Source of the DNA: Lepidodermella squamata
Lineage: Eukaryota > Gastrotricha
Direction of reading: 5' to 3'
NCBI GenBank assembly: GCA_047495785.1
Contig: JBLDXI010000050.1
Coordinates: forward strand, 372,001 to 436,000
DNA length: 64,000 bases
The notes under the pieces were generated by a model, which saw only the letters and a program-made list of their open reading frames with translations, did not search any database and was not told the origin of the DNA. The position numbers and the translations under genes were made by a program. Positions 33,511 through 44,780 of the stretch are shown here, piece after piece. Each line of letters opens with the position of its first letter. Position 1 is the first letter of the stretch.

Positions 33511-34020
33511 TTATTTTTTCATTGATACGACCGGCTCGTAGTGATTCCCACTAAGACGTAGGTAGATGGAGCGGCCATCGTTAGCTGCCGATGCAGCGGA
33601 TATACCATCAAGCCAGTTGGGCTGGCTCGAGGGACCAAGGCGCTTCCACGCCCACAGTTCGTTGGAAGTGGAGGCAGCGGTTTCATTGCCATAGATAAAT
33701 ATTGGCACCGCGAAAATGTCGGAGATGGCCTGGAGCTCGATGTACCGGCCGTACGTTGTCGGAAGCCGCATCTCCTTCTGCTCCACCCATAGACCGCCGT
33801 TGTTGGCATATTTAGGCTTAAGTAGCGGCGAACCTTCGCGAACAACGTGGTCGCAAACAAAGTCGCAAACGTGGTCTGCAGAGATTACATGGTTCATAAT
33901 GATTGAAAAGCAAGTCGTAATGACTTGAAACGTACAACTTCCCAAATCTTCCATTGCGGGTAGAAGAATGCCCCTAGATTTAAATGGCTCCAATGAGTTT
34001 AGAGCCTCAGACGCCTTCAT
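33511..34020 (-). CDS. OTU-like cysteine protease (deubiquitinase fold), 169 aa
   Basis: The ATG at 34020 opens an intact frame. The family layout is visible: MEDLGSCTFQVI near the N-terminus (OTU motif, normally DGxCLF, with the nucleophile Cys), YGRYIELQAISDIFAVPIFIY in the middle (normally WGGxxELxAxAxxF) and IYLRLSGNHYEPV at the end (catalytic His in HY). The Asp of DGxC appears as Leu, so catalysis may be altered. OTU enzymes cleave ubiquitin chains, and OTU domains also occur as cargo of several DNA transposon families. The start codon lies only about 15 bases from a LINE tail, so any native promoter upstream has been displaced. It lies between the two inner inverted arms. Confidence 0.7.
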   Translation of the reverse strand: MKASEALNSLEPFKSRGILLPAMEDLGSCTFQVITTCFSIIMNHVISADHVCDFVCDHVVREGSPLLKPKYANNGGLWVEQKEMRLPTTYGRYIELQAISDIFAVPIFIYGNETAASTSNELWAWKRLGPSSQPNWLDGISAASAANDGRSIYLRLSGNHYEPVVSMKK

Positions 34021-34035
34021 ATCTTCTTGATTTTT

Positions 34036-36640
34036 ATTTATTTATTTATTTATTTATTTAAAACTGCAGATTCGCGTTGCGCGTGTACACAGTGATTTGT
34101 TTTTATATACAGTTTTCAAATATTTACAGGCGTCTCACCGTCGACACACAAGTTTTTACAATTTCAGGCAACAAGTTTTGTAAAATATAATTTTTAAAAA
34201 CAGTAATTGAACGCGAGTTAATTATGCATTCTGGTACCTTATTCCATACTTTGTTAATTCTGTTGCCAATACAAAATCTTCGGGGATCGGAGCGACATTT
34301 AGAAGGAACTATGCAGTGTTTCGCCTTTCTAGTGTTAGTAGAATTTTCGAACAAAGATGAAAAAGAGACATCAACAAAATTGTGGTAAGCTTTGAAACAA
34401 AACAACAAATCACGTAAAATTCTACGATGTTCTAATCGTAGTGTACCAGAGTGTTTGCACGCATCATCGTAGCTCAAGGTTGGAAACACAGCTTTAAGAA
34501 ATCTTTCTTGTATTTTTTCCAAATTGTCGATCGTTGTGAGAAAATAGGGGCTATACACAGTGGAACAGTAGTCCAGAATCGGTAAAACATAAGTTTTAAA
34601 AGCCATTATTTTTAATCGATTGCATCTGAAACTCTTCAAAATAGCAGAGCATAGACTTGAGCACCGGTTCATAAGTGTAGCACAATGTTGCGTGAAGCTT
34701 AGATCCTTATCAAAAACAACGCCTAGGTCTTTAGTAGACTGTACAACGCGAATAGGTATCTTATTTATAGTATAGTCTGTCGAGATTTCATTGCTTGCTC
34801 CGATTCTCATTACACAACATTTTTCACAATTTATATCGAGACCATTTTCATTAAAACAAGAAATGACGTTGTCGAGATCTTTTTGCAAAACACATTTGTC
34901 TTCAGTTTTCACAATCGGTCTGAACACTTTGTTGTCATCAGCAAAAAAAAATAAGGGAGACTCGACTTTTGTGTCGATATCGATAGCTATAAGAAATATA
35001 ATAAAAAGAAGCGGTCCAAGAACTGAGCCCTGAGGCACACCTGAGTTCACATTTCTCCAACCTGACATACTGTTACCTATTTTAGTTCGGAACTTGCGGT
35101 CTAAGAGGTACGACTTTAGCCACGCGAGTAAGTTTCCGCATATGTTGAAGCTCTTAAGAGCACTTATTAGCTTGAAAATAGGAACAGAGTCGAAGGCTTT
35201 CGCCAAATCAAGGTAAATTATGTCTACGGGTATATTATTGTCTCGGTAGAACGTGAATTTATTGAGACAGATTAAGAGCAATAGTTCAACATTTCGCTTT
35301 TCCAGGAAGCCGAACTGGTTAGGCGGTATCACATTATTTCTTTTCAGATACTCAGTAAGAATATTTTTTATAATTTTTTCTTGCAATTTGCAGATGTTAC
35401 TGGTAAGACTGATAGGCCGGTAATTTTTAGCTTCCAGCCGAGATCCGCTTTTCTTGTAGATAGGAATAACATCTGCCACCTTCCAAACGTCAGGTAGCTG
35501 ACCTGAGAGCATAGAAGAGTTGAAGATGATAGAAAGAGGTACAGAGAGAGAAGTAGCGAGATTTTTAAGTAAAAATTGAGGCAGATTGTCAGGGCCACCG
35601 CCAAATTTTGGCTTCAAGTTGGAGAGATACAGAGATACAGTATATTCGTCGAACTGAATGTGTTGTAGGCAGTCATTTGTAATCTTGTTATTATAACTGG
35701 TCCCCTCCGTAGATAAAGGCCTAAAATTCGCAGAGAAAGTGTCGGCAAAAAGCTCAGCCTTGTCTAAATCGCTAACGACAATTTTTTCTTTCGATTTCAT
35801 CGCTGAGGGCACAGACGATTTGTTTTCTTTCAAGAAATTTGATACAAATTCAAAGATTTTTTTCGCTGAACCATTTTCCAGAAGATCGTTTTCCCTTTGA
35901 TACTGAAATTTTAGCATTTCTTTTTGCTTTCTTTTTTGAAAGAACTTTCCGCCGCTTTGAACTTGTTTCGCGCATCGGCATCATTTAGCTTGTTTTTCAG
36001 ATATTTGCGATACGCTCGCTTCCTTTTATTTTCTAACGAGCTCGCTTTATTTTTGGATTTGCGGCGCCTTCTGGAATTCAGTTTTAAATTCCTGCGCGGA
36101 GAAAATTGAATAATTCCTCTATACATTATATCCAAAAACGCTGAGTAATTTTCGTCTACGCTAGTAGATTTCAGAATTTCCTGCCAGTCATACTTTTGAA
36201 GATATTCTGAAAAAGCAAAGAAGTCAGTGTTTCTGATATCAAAAACGCCATTGATGTCGTTTGAGACGGAGGGCGGTTTGTTTACAATGTTTAGATTTAT
36301 AATCATTGTATCGTGATCGGTTTTAGGTAAGGGTGTGAGTATGGTGATATTTTCTACAATGTCGCGAGATTTAGTAATGACCAGATCAAGAATGTTTTTC
36401 CCAGCGCGAGTAGGTTTTTCTACATTTTGAACAAGATTATTTTCGATTAGAAAAGCATTAAAATCGATGAAACTTTGTTTGGTATAAAACGTAGAAAAGT
36501 TGTAATCAAATTTCGGGAAATTAAAATCTCCCACAATTATTACAGTTTCGTGAGTATTTACAACACCGAGAAGAAGTGCTCAAGCACAATGTATACATTT
36601 TTACAATCACCAAGTAATGGCTTCTCAGGGAATGTTACCT
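34036..36640 (-). mobile_element. CR1/jockey-like LINE, nearly complete ORF2
   Basis: Minus-strand LINE with a (TTTA)n tail (as read on +) at 34036-34062. The reverse transcriptase and the endonuclease C-terminal half are present. The 5' end is truncated inside the endonuclease domain. It sits between the inner inverted arms, next to the OTU gene. Confidence 0.88.
34124..36534 (-). pseudogene. LINE ORF2: endonuclease (partial) and reverse transcriptase, one frameshift
   Basis: Frame 36534-35911 starts at MGDFNFPKFDYNF (EN motif GDFN) and includes LPKTDHDTMI (the usual SDH). A shift in an A-rich run at about 35911-35917 moves to frame 35917-34124. This 597-residue part holds DVIPIYKKSGSRLEAKNYRP, QFGFLEKRN, YLDLAKAFDSV (motif A), SGVPQGSVLGPLLF, FFADDNKVF (motif C) and the thumb region to the stop. 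The first endonuclease motifs (Asn and Glu) are missing. Apart from truncation and one shift it looks young. Confidence 0.88.
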
Positions 36641-36646
36641 TCCCTA

Positions 36647-37006
36647 TGACACAATATATTTTCTGAAAGGTGGTGACTTGACACATCCAAAGAATTCATT
36701 GACACAGCTGTCGGCTAAAATTGGTCGGCTAACTTCCATTTTGGCCCTGAAAATGGAAGTTAGCCGACCAACTTCAGCCGACCAGGTCTGGGTGTGGCCG
36801 ACCAATCTATACTTGATACCATTAAATGTGTCAGGACTTGTATATGAGGAATATCGAGTGACACAAACAATTGGCCCCGTTTTACTATGGTTCGCTGAAG
36901 TTTTAATAAATTGTAAGCTAAATGTGGTCGGCCAACTTCCATTTTTGGCCTGAAAATGGAAGTTGGCTGACCACCCCCAGCCGACCAGGTCTGGGTATGG
37001 CCGACC
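36647..37006 (-). repeat. Inner inverted repeat, right arm (~360 bp)
   Basis: Reverse complement of 33026-33384. The Ulp1-like gene's first in-frame ATG (36997) lies inside its outer 10 bases. Confidence 0.9.
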
Positions 37007-37686
37007 TCCCGCTCCAGCCAGCAGATTCCAATGTTGATCTTCCTCCCATTGTCGATCCAGTTTCGAAATCTGGATTCTGGATTGAAGAACTCCTTCTGGC
37101 CAACAGCGATCTCGCAATTCTCCAGGATCCGAAAGGCTGGGTAAATGATCGAATCGTTGATGCCTTCCAGGAGCTGGTTCGCGAAATATTACCACCTGTT
37201 GTTGATGGGCTTCAGACCCCATTGGCGGCCTATACGGTGGAAGGTTTCAAAGCAGCGATAAATCAGGGCGTGCAAATACACCATGAGGGTCAACATTGGT
37301 TCGTAACCTCAACCCTTTCACTTGACAATGAAAACCGCCCGCGCCTAGAGCTGTGGGATAGCATGAGCCGCACCAAAATCGCCGATCATGCGAGGGATCA
37401 GCTCAGCAGCTGTTACGAAGAACTCCGCGATAACATGAACAAATTGACCGTTACAATAATGCCCTCTGATCAGCAGCCCAACGGAAATGATTGTGGGCTG
37501 TATGCCATGGCTAACATGGCCGAGCTAGCTTTCGGCAAAGACCCTTCCAACGTCTCCTATGTCAACGCTGGTAATGCCATGCGGTTGCACGTGATTCAAT
37601 GCTTCGAAGCAAAAGTCCTGTCTCGATTCCCTTCGGTTGTGCGCAGAGGCCGGCGGTCAGCGCCGAAAATTGTACAAATTCGATAA
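36997..37686 (+). CDS. Ulp1-like SUMO/ubiquitin-like protease (C48 fold), 229 aa
   Basis: The C48 layout is complete: GWVNDRIVDAF (normally WLxDxxI), GQHWFVT with the catalytic His, LELWDSMS with the Asp, and QQPNGNDCGLYAMANMAEL with the oxyanion Gln and nucleophile Cys. Length suits a bare catalytic domain. The ATG at 36997 is chosen because GWVND lies about 46 residues downstream; it sits at the very end of the right inner arm, and the frame stays open farther upstream into that arm. An AATAAA follows at 37777. Such enzymes remove SUMO-like proteins; stand-alone copies are common as transposon cargo. The open frame with an intact triad suggests function. Confidence 0.83.
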   Translation: MADLPLQPADSNVDLPPIVDPVSKSGFWIEELLLANSDLAILQDPKGWVNDRIVDAFQELVREILPPVVDGLQTPLAAYTVEGFKAAINQGVQIHHEGQHWFVTSTLSLDNENRPRLELWDSMSRTKIADHARDQLSSCYEELRDNMNKLTVTIMPSDQQPNGNDCGLYAMANMAELAFGKDPSNVSYVNAGNAMRLHVIQCFEAKVLSRFPSVVRRGRRSAPKIVQIR

Positions 37687-37776
37687 CATTTAAAAGCCCC
37701 GTGTGATATTTGCTATTTTTGTGATGTTTTCATCATTATACAATTTCACCTGTTATATTTACCTGTTTGTAAATCA

Positions 37777-37782
37777 AATAAA
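37777..37782 (+). promoter_or_regulatory. Polyadenylation signal of the Ulp1-like gene
   Basis: AATAAA about 90 bases after the stop, in an AT-rich 3' flank. Confidence 0.5.
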
Positions 37783-38809
37783 ACTGTTATTATTTGCTAC
37801 TTGGCCTTCGTTTTAAGAGTTGAAGTTGAAAACAAGCGTTTTATAATCCAGCGAAATGAGGTTCGGAAATGCGGAAACATTAGACTACGGATTCTTAGAA
37901 AGCTTTCAATGCTAATGATAATTTGACCAAGTCAGTTAATTAATCTCTAAACACGCCAGCCTTATTTTTTGCTCTAAATTTGAACTTTGACCCTAATTTT
38001 AATATTCATATCAGGGTGTCCGAAGTTACCCCAGTTGTGTCCGAAGTTAGCCGAACCAGTTTTCCTTTAATACCTGTACGGGAAAAATTATTTTTTTACC
38101 GGAGTTGATACTAGAATATGCAGTTTTTCAAGGCGCATCTTTTGACATGAAGCCCGTCAAAAAATTCGTTCACCTCGAAAAACTAAGCCCCAAAAACACG
38201 TTTTTGTCCGAAGTAAGACCACCTTACGGTACAAATCATTAATTTAACTGAGGACTCTCATAACAAAAACCATAATTGAAGTCAAAGCCATATCAAGAGC
38301 AAGCGGCGATGTAATCAAATGAGAATATTATTTAAATTAAAATAATTTTTTTCAAGCAAGACAAAATGGTTTCCTTTGTTTGGCATGGCTGCCAATAAAT
38401 GCTAGAAATTTATTTCAAACGCTGAGACTAAGCCTGAAGCAATTGGAGGAGCCATGATCACTGACTGCTATATTTCATTTATAAATTTGGGATTTTTTAT
38501 TTAATGCTAGGTCCAAATTTAGCGCTGCGGCCAGCCTAATTACGTTAATGATAGAAATTATGGAAATTTTTCACCGCCGATATCTTGATATTTATTACCT
38601 TCAATTTACCTTTCATCTCATCAATAATGACCTTCGAAACCACAATGACCCTCTTATTGAAACTCCAATTTTCAAAATGTTTAGATTTAATTTGGCATTT
38701 TCATCGCTCGCGGCGATTGCGCAACACCTAATCTTACTGTGTGGACTTAATTACTATGAACAGTCAGAAATACATATGTTTTTGTAGTGTAAAAGCGGCT
38801 AAAATGCGC
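37783..38809. other. Non-coding stretch
   Basis: No gene. The phrase GTGTCCGAAGTTA recurs near 38015 and 38037, and TGTCCGAAGTAAG near 38203, on a loose repeat. The rest is AT-rich. Confidence 0.4.
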
Positions 38810-38983
38810 CGTGCTGACCTCAGCTGTGGCGTAACACAACAATGGCGCAGAACGTGGTCGCGTCTCATTATGACTTTTTCGCACTCATTTCATTTTATTT
38901 CTTTACTCGGGATTTTTAAAGATCTGCATGATGTGATAGCATGTGATAGAGCCGTTGCAATAATTTCTCAGTTAGCCTTGAAA

Positions 38984-39769
38984 TTTTAAGAACAATTAAA
39001 TTCCCGAAAAAATGTGTTCTCTGAAATTATCGAAAAATTCAAATTCAAATATCCCGAAAAATTATCGAAAATTCAAATACAAATGCACATGAAGAGCTCA
39101 ATTTTTTATTTTTTTATTTCAAGTTAATTTTTTCAAATCGAGATCGAAATCTCGCATCCATCCATCCACGAAGCTGCTGCTGTTTGATAAATGCGCTCTT
39201 CATTGCAAATAGCAAATAGCAAATTGCGAATATCGAATTGAACCTGAATAACAGCTTATAATAATAATTCAAAATAATTCCAGTAAAGTCGAAAAGAAAG
39301 GTTCCGGAGCTGGGAGATGGCTGATGAAGGCTATTAACAACGGAAATCATAGCCGGATAATTACGGTAGATTCTCTGAATTGATTCTGGCCAGGCTATAT
39401 TCTATTTAAAAGCTGTGTAATTTTAGAGTTGACCACTCCAGCTATTTTGGCCGAAACTTTCAGTGTATTGCGATCGGCAATTTTTTGAGTGAATGGTAAA
39501 TTATTTTGGACGTATTTCGCCCAAATTAATCGGCAAATTCTTCGCGAAGCTGCTTCAGCCAAATAATTCTCGCAATTTTTTAGCCAACAGGTGCAAACTC
39601 GATTTTTGTCTAAAATTGCTGATAAAACGATGGTTGAATTTACTGAAAATGAGGTCGGTGAAAAATGGCGCCAAAATTCCACATGATTATTGTTGATTCC
39701 CTTCAACAAGAAATTTAACCGAAGATTTGGCCAAAACGTGCATTTGGGCGGACGGATTTTTATCTGGGG
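38984..39769 (-). repeat. Outer inverted repeat, right arm (~790 bp)
   Basis: Reverse complement of 31548-32338. Just outside it, TTTTTATCTGGG occurs twice in tandem (39759-39781). Confidence 0.9.
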
Positions 39770-39798
39770 ATTTTTATCTGGGCAGACGTTTGCTGGAA

Positions 39799-40060
39799 TT
39801 TCTGTGAGAGCTACCACAATGATCGGACACGACGCGTTCCGTCTGGCAGGATTCTCGATTTCCTTCCAGACAATGCATTTCATGTTATTTCTGTGAGAGC
39901 TACCACAACGAACAGACACGAATTGTTCTGTCTAGTAGGATTCTCGACTTCTTTCTAGACAATGCATTTTATGAAATTTCTGTCAGAGCTACCACAATGA
40001 ACAGACACGAATTGTTCGGATTTTCCGATTTCATGGAATGCATTGTCTAGAAAGAAATCG
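39799..40060 (-). repeat. Three dispersed monomers related to the window-end satellite
   Basis: Starts at 39799, about 39887 and about 39976 repeat ATTTCTGTGAGAGCTACCAC with 88-89 base spacing. The reverse complement shares GAACGCGTCGTGTC and TGTGGTAGCTCTCACAGAAA with the 90-bp satellite at 54.3-64 kb. These copies also carry GAATGCATTGTCTAGAAGGAA-like text that has changed in the big array. Confidence 0.85.
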
Positions 40061-40620
40061 AGAATCCTGCCAGACGGAAGCCTTCGATGCCAGATGGATA
40101 GTGCTGAAAATTAGTGCTGGTTAGGTGCTGAAATTCGTGTTGGGTACATTTGGAAGACTCGATAATTCCGTCGTGGTTCAGCGTGTCAAACGCCTTTGAC
40201 AAGTTTATTGACACGGCACCGACAACCTTCCCGTCACACATCCATTGACGCCAATCTTAAACTCGGCGATGCATGTGTCGGTAGAATGCTTTTCTCGGAA
40301 GCCATGCTGGGCTGATGTCTAGAACTTGCGTAGGAAGGCCAAGCATCGTTCGAAAGTGCGCGCGATTGCAGATGTGATAGAGATGGGTCGATAGTTGCCA
40401 ACATCCGCTCTGCTCCCAGATTTGTGAAGAGGAGTAACGATTGAAACCTTCCAATCATCAACAAACTTTCCTTTCTTAATTCCCATGTTGAACAGTATTG
40501 CCAAATATGGGGCGATTGTGGACTTCGTCATCTCCACGACGCATTCAGGAATGCCATTAAACCCTGTGGTCTGTTTGTACGGCAATTACGACAATTGAGT
40601 GTTACCTTCATCCTTTATAA
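40047..40620 (-). pseudogene. LINE reverse transcriptase fragment
   Basis: Minus-strand frame 40585-40319 encodes TGFNGIPECVVEM, WKVSIVTPLHKSGSRADVGN and YRPISITSAI. After a shift, 40241-40047 encodes VSINLSKAFDTLNHDGII (motif A). Domains upstream and downstream are missing. The fragment abuts the satellite-like monomers. Confidence 0.82.
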
Positions 40621-42729
40621 CCATCGTCGTACCGTAATGGTCGCTAAGACCAACCACGAAATATAAGACGAAATATTGCTGATCATAAAACGTAAATTAA
40701 GTAACATCAAGGACGTGAAACAGGAAACAGTATACCTTTTCTCAGTGAGAAAGTGAGAGCCCCGGGGACAACTGAGCGCATAGCTAAGGAAGCCCGACAA
40801 CATTAGGCTCGCGCTAGCCAACCGGCGGACAACGAGAGCCTCTACGGACCGCCAGAGCCGCACTTACGCCCCGGAACGAACACTTTCCGAGAGAGAAATT
40901 TGGGTTTTTTTTCATTTCTGTTATTTTTTCACATATGGCAATTCTGCAAGAATAAGTCCAAGAATAATATGACTCATAGCATGATGGCGCATTCGTCATA
41001 TATAAGAACCGTATAATAATATTTTCATATTTCAGTTAGGTACAAATATTACTAAAATTGGATCAAATATTAACAATTAGCATTGAATTATAACAAAGGT
41101 TATAGACATATAAACATGGATCTAAACGATTTCTACGAGAGAAGCTCGAATCACATCTAGCGGCGCTATGACAGTTGGACGTGTCGGTATTACACGGGGC
41201 TTTTGCAGTTGCTCCACGGTTTCCAGGCCACATTCAGTACCAAATCGAATAGCTCTTGTGACCGCTTTCGCTGTTTTTGCAGCAAATCTGTCCTTTAGCA
41301 TTGGGACCCCGGTTTCCAGGTGAATTTGCTGGTGAAGGTGAAATATTTGACCATTTCATGAAATGCATGAAATGCATTGTGCATTGTCTAGAAGGAATAC
41401 GAGAATCCAGCCAGATGGAACGCTTCGTGTCTGTTCATTGTGGTAGCTCTCACAGAAATCCCGGTGCCCTTCGAATCAGGACCCTTCGAAACTTGTAAAT
41501 ATGACAACGAAACTAGGGATTCATTTTTCAACCCTACTGCGTAACCCGACAAATGGCCAATTGTGACTTGCCCCATCCAGCAAAACCGAATACAGCCATA
41601 GTGGTCATGTCGGTGCATGCAAAGAAAGAAACAAAGATTTCCACGACACGAACGGTGACAGTACGGGGGCTCCCCCGGCATTTCTGTCAACTTTTCAACA
41701 ATGGCACTAAACTGTTTGTTCTCCTTCAAATGTAATAGGTCCATCGATGTATCCTTCCGGCATTTCAGGCACATTATGCTTCATGCTTTGACATTGCAGT
41801 CATTCCGCCTAGAACACCAACATCGGTGGTAAACACTGCCGGTTTTTCGCTTATCAGTTTGATATTTGATCCCGTCATAGACAGTGACGATCGACCACTT
41901 TCATTTATACCTAACTATTTTAGGAGGTGCCGCAGAAAATGACAGATTTGTGAATATATCCCCTTTTATCATCCGTTTCCGGCTCTTCCTGGTAGCGAGT
42001 TTCGTCGAGGCGCTGTTTCAATCCTTTATTTTCTTCAATTGCCTGTTTATAGCGATCAAGTAGGGTGTTAGGGCTAATCATGCTCGGGACATTAGGTGAT
42101 GTAAGAAGAGGAGATGGCACAATAACCGCATTGGACATTGGATAACAGGTGTTTTCGAGTAAAATGTGAGTTGTCATATTTAGCAAGAGGGGGAGTTTTT
42201 AGAGAGTGTTGAATACTTTATATCATCAGTAAATCAAGGGGGCTGAATCATTTGTAAATCCACCAGCGCCAAATTGAAATGTGCGCATTAAAAGCAAGTA
42301 TCCCGTAGAGCTTATTTTGCGCATATGATACCTAGCTGATGCTTTGTGTCAGCCGGAACTACTTTCCGTCATGTCATTCACGCGCCACAACATGCTTTTG
42401 CGTTTAAAGCCAAGTTCAAAGCCCCGCACGTAATATCTTATATATATCGTATATACTCGAAAAAGTGAACGCCTTGGTAATGCATTGAATCTGAAATATT
42501 AACATGGACCTAGGGACTTCGATATAAAATCGATAAACCAGGACGTTGTTCCGGTCAGCCATGGTGCCTGTTTCTCCCTTAATAGTATTCAAAACTTGTC
42601 ATAACTTGAAAATATACATGGAGGTTAACACAAAGTATGTCTGACAAGATGCGTAGCGGCATTTAATTCCTGGTGGAATTGTTCCAAGAGCAACAGCCTC
42701 TTCTTCTTTGCTTGATAACAAGTCTTCAG
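40621..42729. other. Mostly non-coding stretch with one satellite monomer and possible gene remnants
   Basis: About 40750-40900 is GC-rich (CCCCGGGG, CCGGCGGAC) and unlike its surroundings. A satellite-like monomer on the + strand lies at about 41378-41460 (GAACGCTTCGTGTCTGTTCA). On the minus strand, 42186-41930 encodes a Pro/Ser stretch then a charged helix (LLDRYKQAIEENKGLKQRLD), and 41900-41700 contains other open pieces; no clean spliced gene could be built. No family is recognised. Confidence 0.4.
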
Positions 42730-43694
42730 ATGGCTTACCTTACTCTGGCGATAATCGCTGCCGCCTGTGCCGCAGCCACAGCTTGCCCTGCGTCGACGAC
42801 GACAACCCCGTGCCCAACGGGCAGCGCTGGTTGCGCCGCAAATCAACAATGCGCAGCGACTCCTAGTATCTGTGATACTACCGCCAAGAATTGTATCGCC
42901 AAAACCGACAATCAGTGTGCAACAAATGGTCAGACGTGCCAAGCTACGGTAATCCGCAAAATCCCTCATTATTATAATCGAGATGTTATTTTTCTCATCC
43001 AATGACTCCCAATACCAGCTACTCTACCAGCTTTGCTCAATGACGACTCAGGGGTCTGCTGCCGCTGATGCTACTGGGGTTGCTAAAACTGTCAAATTTT
43101 GTCACAACGAAGCCGGAACTGGATCCACAATTTGTACTAAGTACATTACAGCACCTACTGCTGCTACGGTAATTATTTTTTGCGTGCAGCTAATCATATT
43201 AGTTTGGAGTTTGATGTGGATAGATTGCTTCTGACTCAGTTAATACCTTCAGCACATTTGCACTATGCTGTGGTGCCACAACTGCGACAACTGCCAATAT
43301 CAGATACGAAGCACTACCGCAGCCGAGTAATGCAATGCCAATTCTGACATGCATTGGAGCATTGGATGCGACTCCATACAAAATAACAGGTGCAGCTGCA
43401 ACTATTGCAGCTGTTGGGTCATGTGTACGTTTCCCCCACACTGCTAGCAGTTCTACTAATGTACAAGGAGCTAGTGGATTGGTGAGCATCCATTCTGTTG
43501 TTCATCTATATAAATTGTCTTTTAAATTTATAATATGTCAGGCGGCATCCGTTACGGCTTATCAATACGCTACGTTCGCAGGTTGCTGCACTGCACTTGC
43601 CGGTGTCACTCCAGATGCCAAAAAAACACCGGGTTTTGGCACTGCTACCATATATAATATCGCGGGTATTGAAACCTGCGGCGCCTTCGCTTAG
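42730..43694 (+). CDS. Secreted Cys/Thr/Ala-rich protein with repeated exon units, product unknown
   Basis: The ATG at 42730 begins a signal peptide (MAYLTLAIIAAACAAATA). The exon 42730-42948 has regularly spaced cysteines (CPTGSAGC, CAATPSIC, NCIAKTDNQC) and ends GCTACG|GTAAT. The second exon (43019 or 43031 to 43168) ends the same way and has FCHNEAGTGSTIC. Later exons (from about 43253 to about 43480, and from 43541 to the TAG ending at 43694) carry TFALCCGATT and TFAGCCTALA, related to each other. The 60-base intron between them is frame-neutral and has no stop. Exon 2 ends in phase 0 but exon 3 is open only in another phase, so either a splice site was misassigned or the gene has an indel. 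It could be a cuticle, mucin-like or gland product. Confidence 0.5.
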
Positions 43695-44399
43695 TAAAAA
43701 CCGATTAGCTCGAAATTGTGTGACGCTAAGCATATATTGCTTTATCGGCTTATCGATAAAGCAAATCATCAATGAGCCGATGATTTTCAGTTATTTCTGT
43801 TTTTAACTCGGCTAATGAATGATAAATGATGAATGATTAATGATAAATAAACTTGACGAATACAGAAAAAGGAGCGTGAAAAAGGAGTGTACGTCATGGG
43901 CGCCAGATGGTCAGCTGATTCATCAGAAGGTGGGAGGGGAAGTGATCATAATATTCGATTCTTTTCTTGTTGGTTCGGATCGCATCTTAAAATGAATTTA
44001 ACTTTTGTTGATGGTTTCAGATAGGTGACATCACAAGGAACACGCTGGTTATTTTTCCAAAATTTCCCAAAAAAAGTTTTCCAAAATGTTTCCAAAATTG
44101 ATCCAATTGTAGGAACAATATTAACCATTGAAATTGAAGAAATTGAACATCGCTGATGCAATAAAAATATATTTACACCTCTAATTGAATCGAAATTGAA
44201 GCAGTTTTTCGGTGTTCCGTGTAGCGTGTAGACCAGATCGAGCTCTACAATTTGACACTTGGAGCGAACTTGGAAGAATTTATGTCGTTTTTCTGGAAAG
44301 TTTTGAAAATCGAACGTGGATTTATGCTTTATGCACTATAAAAATTGGACTTCAGAATCGGTGGGCGATCTCTACTGAATTATGTCTATTTTTTTTTAT
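43695..44399. other. Non-coding stretch
   Basis: No supported gene. ATGATAAATGATGAATGATTAATGAT-type low complexity occurs near 43818-43850. The rest shows no repeat partner in the window. Confidence 0.4.
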
Positions 44400-44735
44400 T
44401 CATTTAATTGAAAGATTGTGTTTTCGACCACAATTCACCATATTTTCCATAAAATGATCAATGTGAACAGAATAGTTGGCGGGTTGCAACCCGTAGGAAT
44501 CCAAGAAATTGACGCAAGTCGAATTCACATGGAGGGCTATCCAGTGGGATCCTGGCGAGGAGCTGGGTGAAGCGTTAACTATCAGATACATCGGCTTCTC
44601 ATTAACATTCCAGTTTTCGTAATGTGGCAAGTGATTGTATGGAATCCATATAGAGTTGTCTATGGTTTGCGGGCCGAAGATTTCGAGTGCGCGCACATGA
44701 GTGCGAGCGCCATAGACAATTATTACGGAATTCAT
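44400..44735 (-). pseudogene. Truncated Maverick/Polinton adenain-like cysteine protease
   Basis: ATG at 44735. The core SPGSHWIALHVN (catalytic His in HW) followed by CVNFLDSYGLQPANY (acidic residue in LDSYG) is the hallmark of Polinton protease, the relative of adenovirus maturation protease. The frame ends after MVNCGRKHN, before the Gln and nucleophile Cys (normally followed by GxYC), so the enzyme cannot work. It lies 38 kb from the polymerase and on the other strand, so it is probably debris of a different Maverick copy. The protein is described only; it is broken. Confidence 0.75.
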
Positions 44736-44780
44736 ACATTTTATAAATTCATCAATAATTAATTTATGTTGAGTAGTCTA

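Noticed and set aside
40750-40900. GC-rich patch as an RNA gene
   Set aside because: No tRNA cloverleaf, A/B box pair or rRNA signature could be recognised by eye.
44400-44735. Maverick protease as part of the same element as the polymerase at 1298-5808
   Set aside because: It is 38 kb away, on the opposite strand, truncated, and other transposons lie between; Mavericks are usually 15-20 kb.
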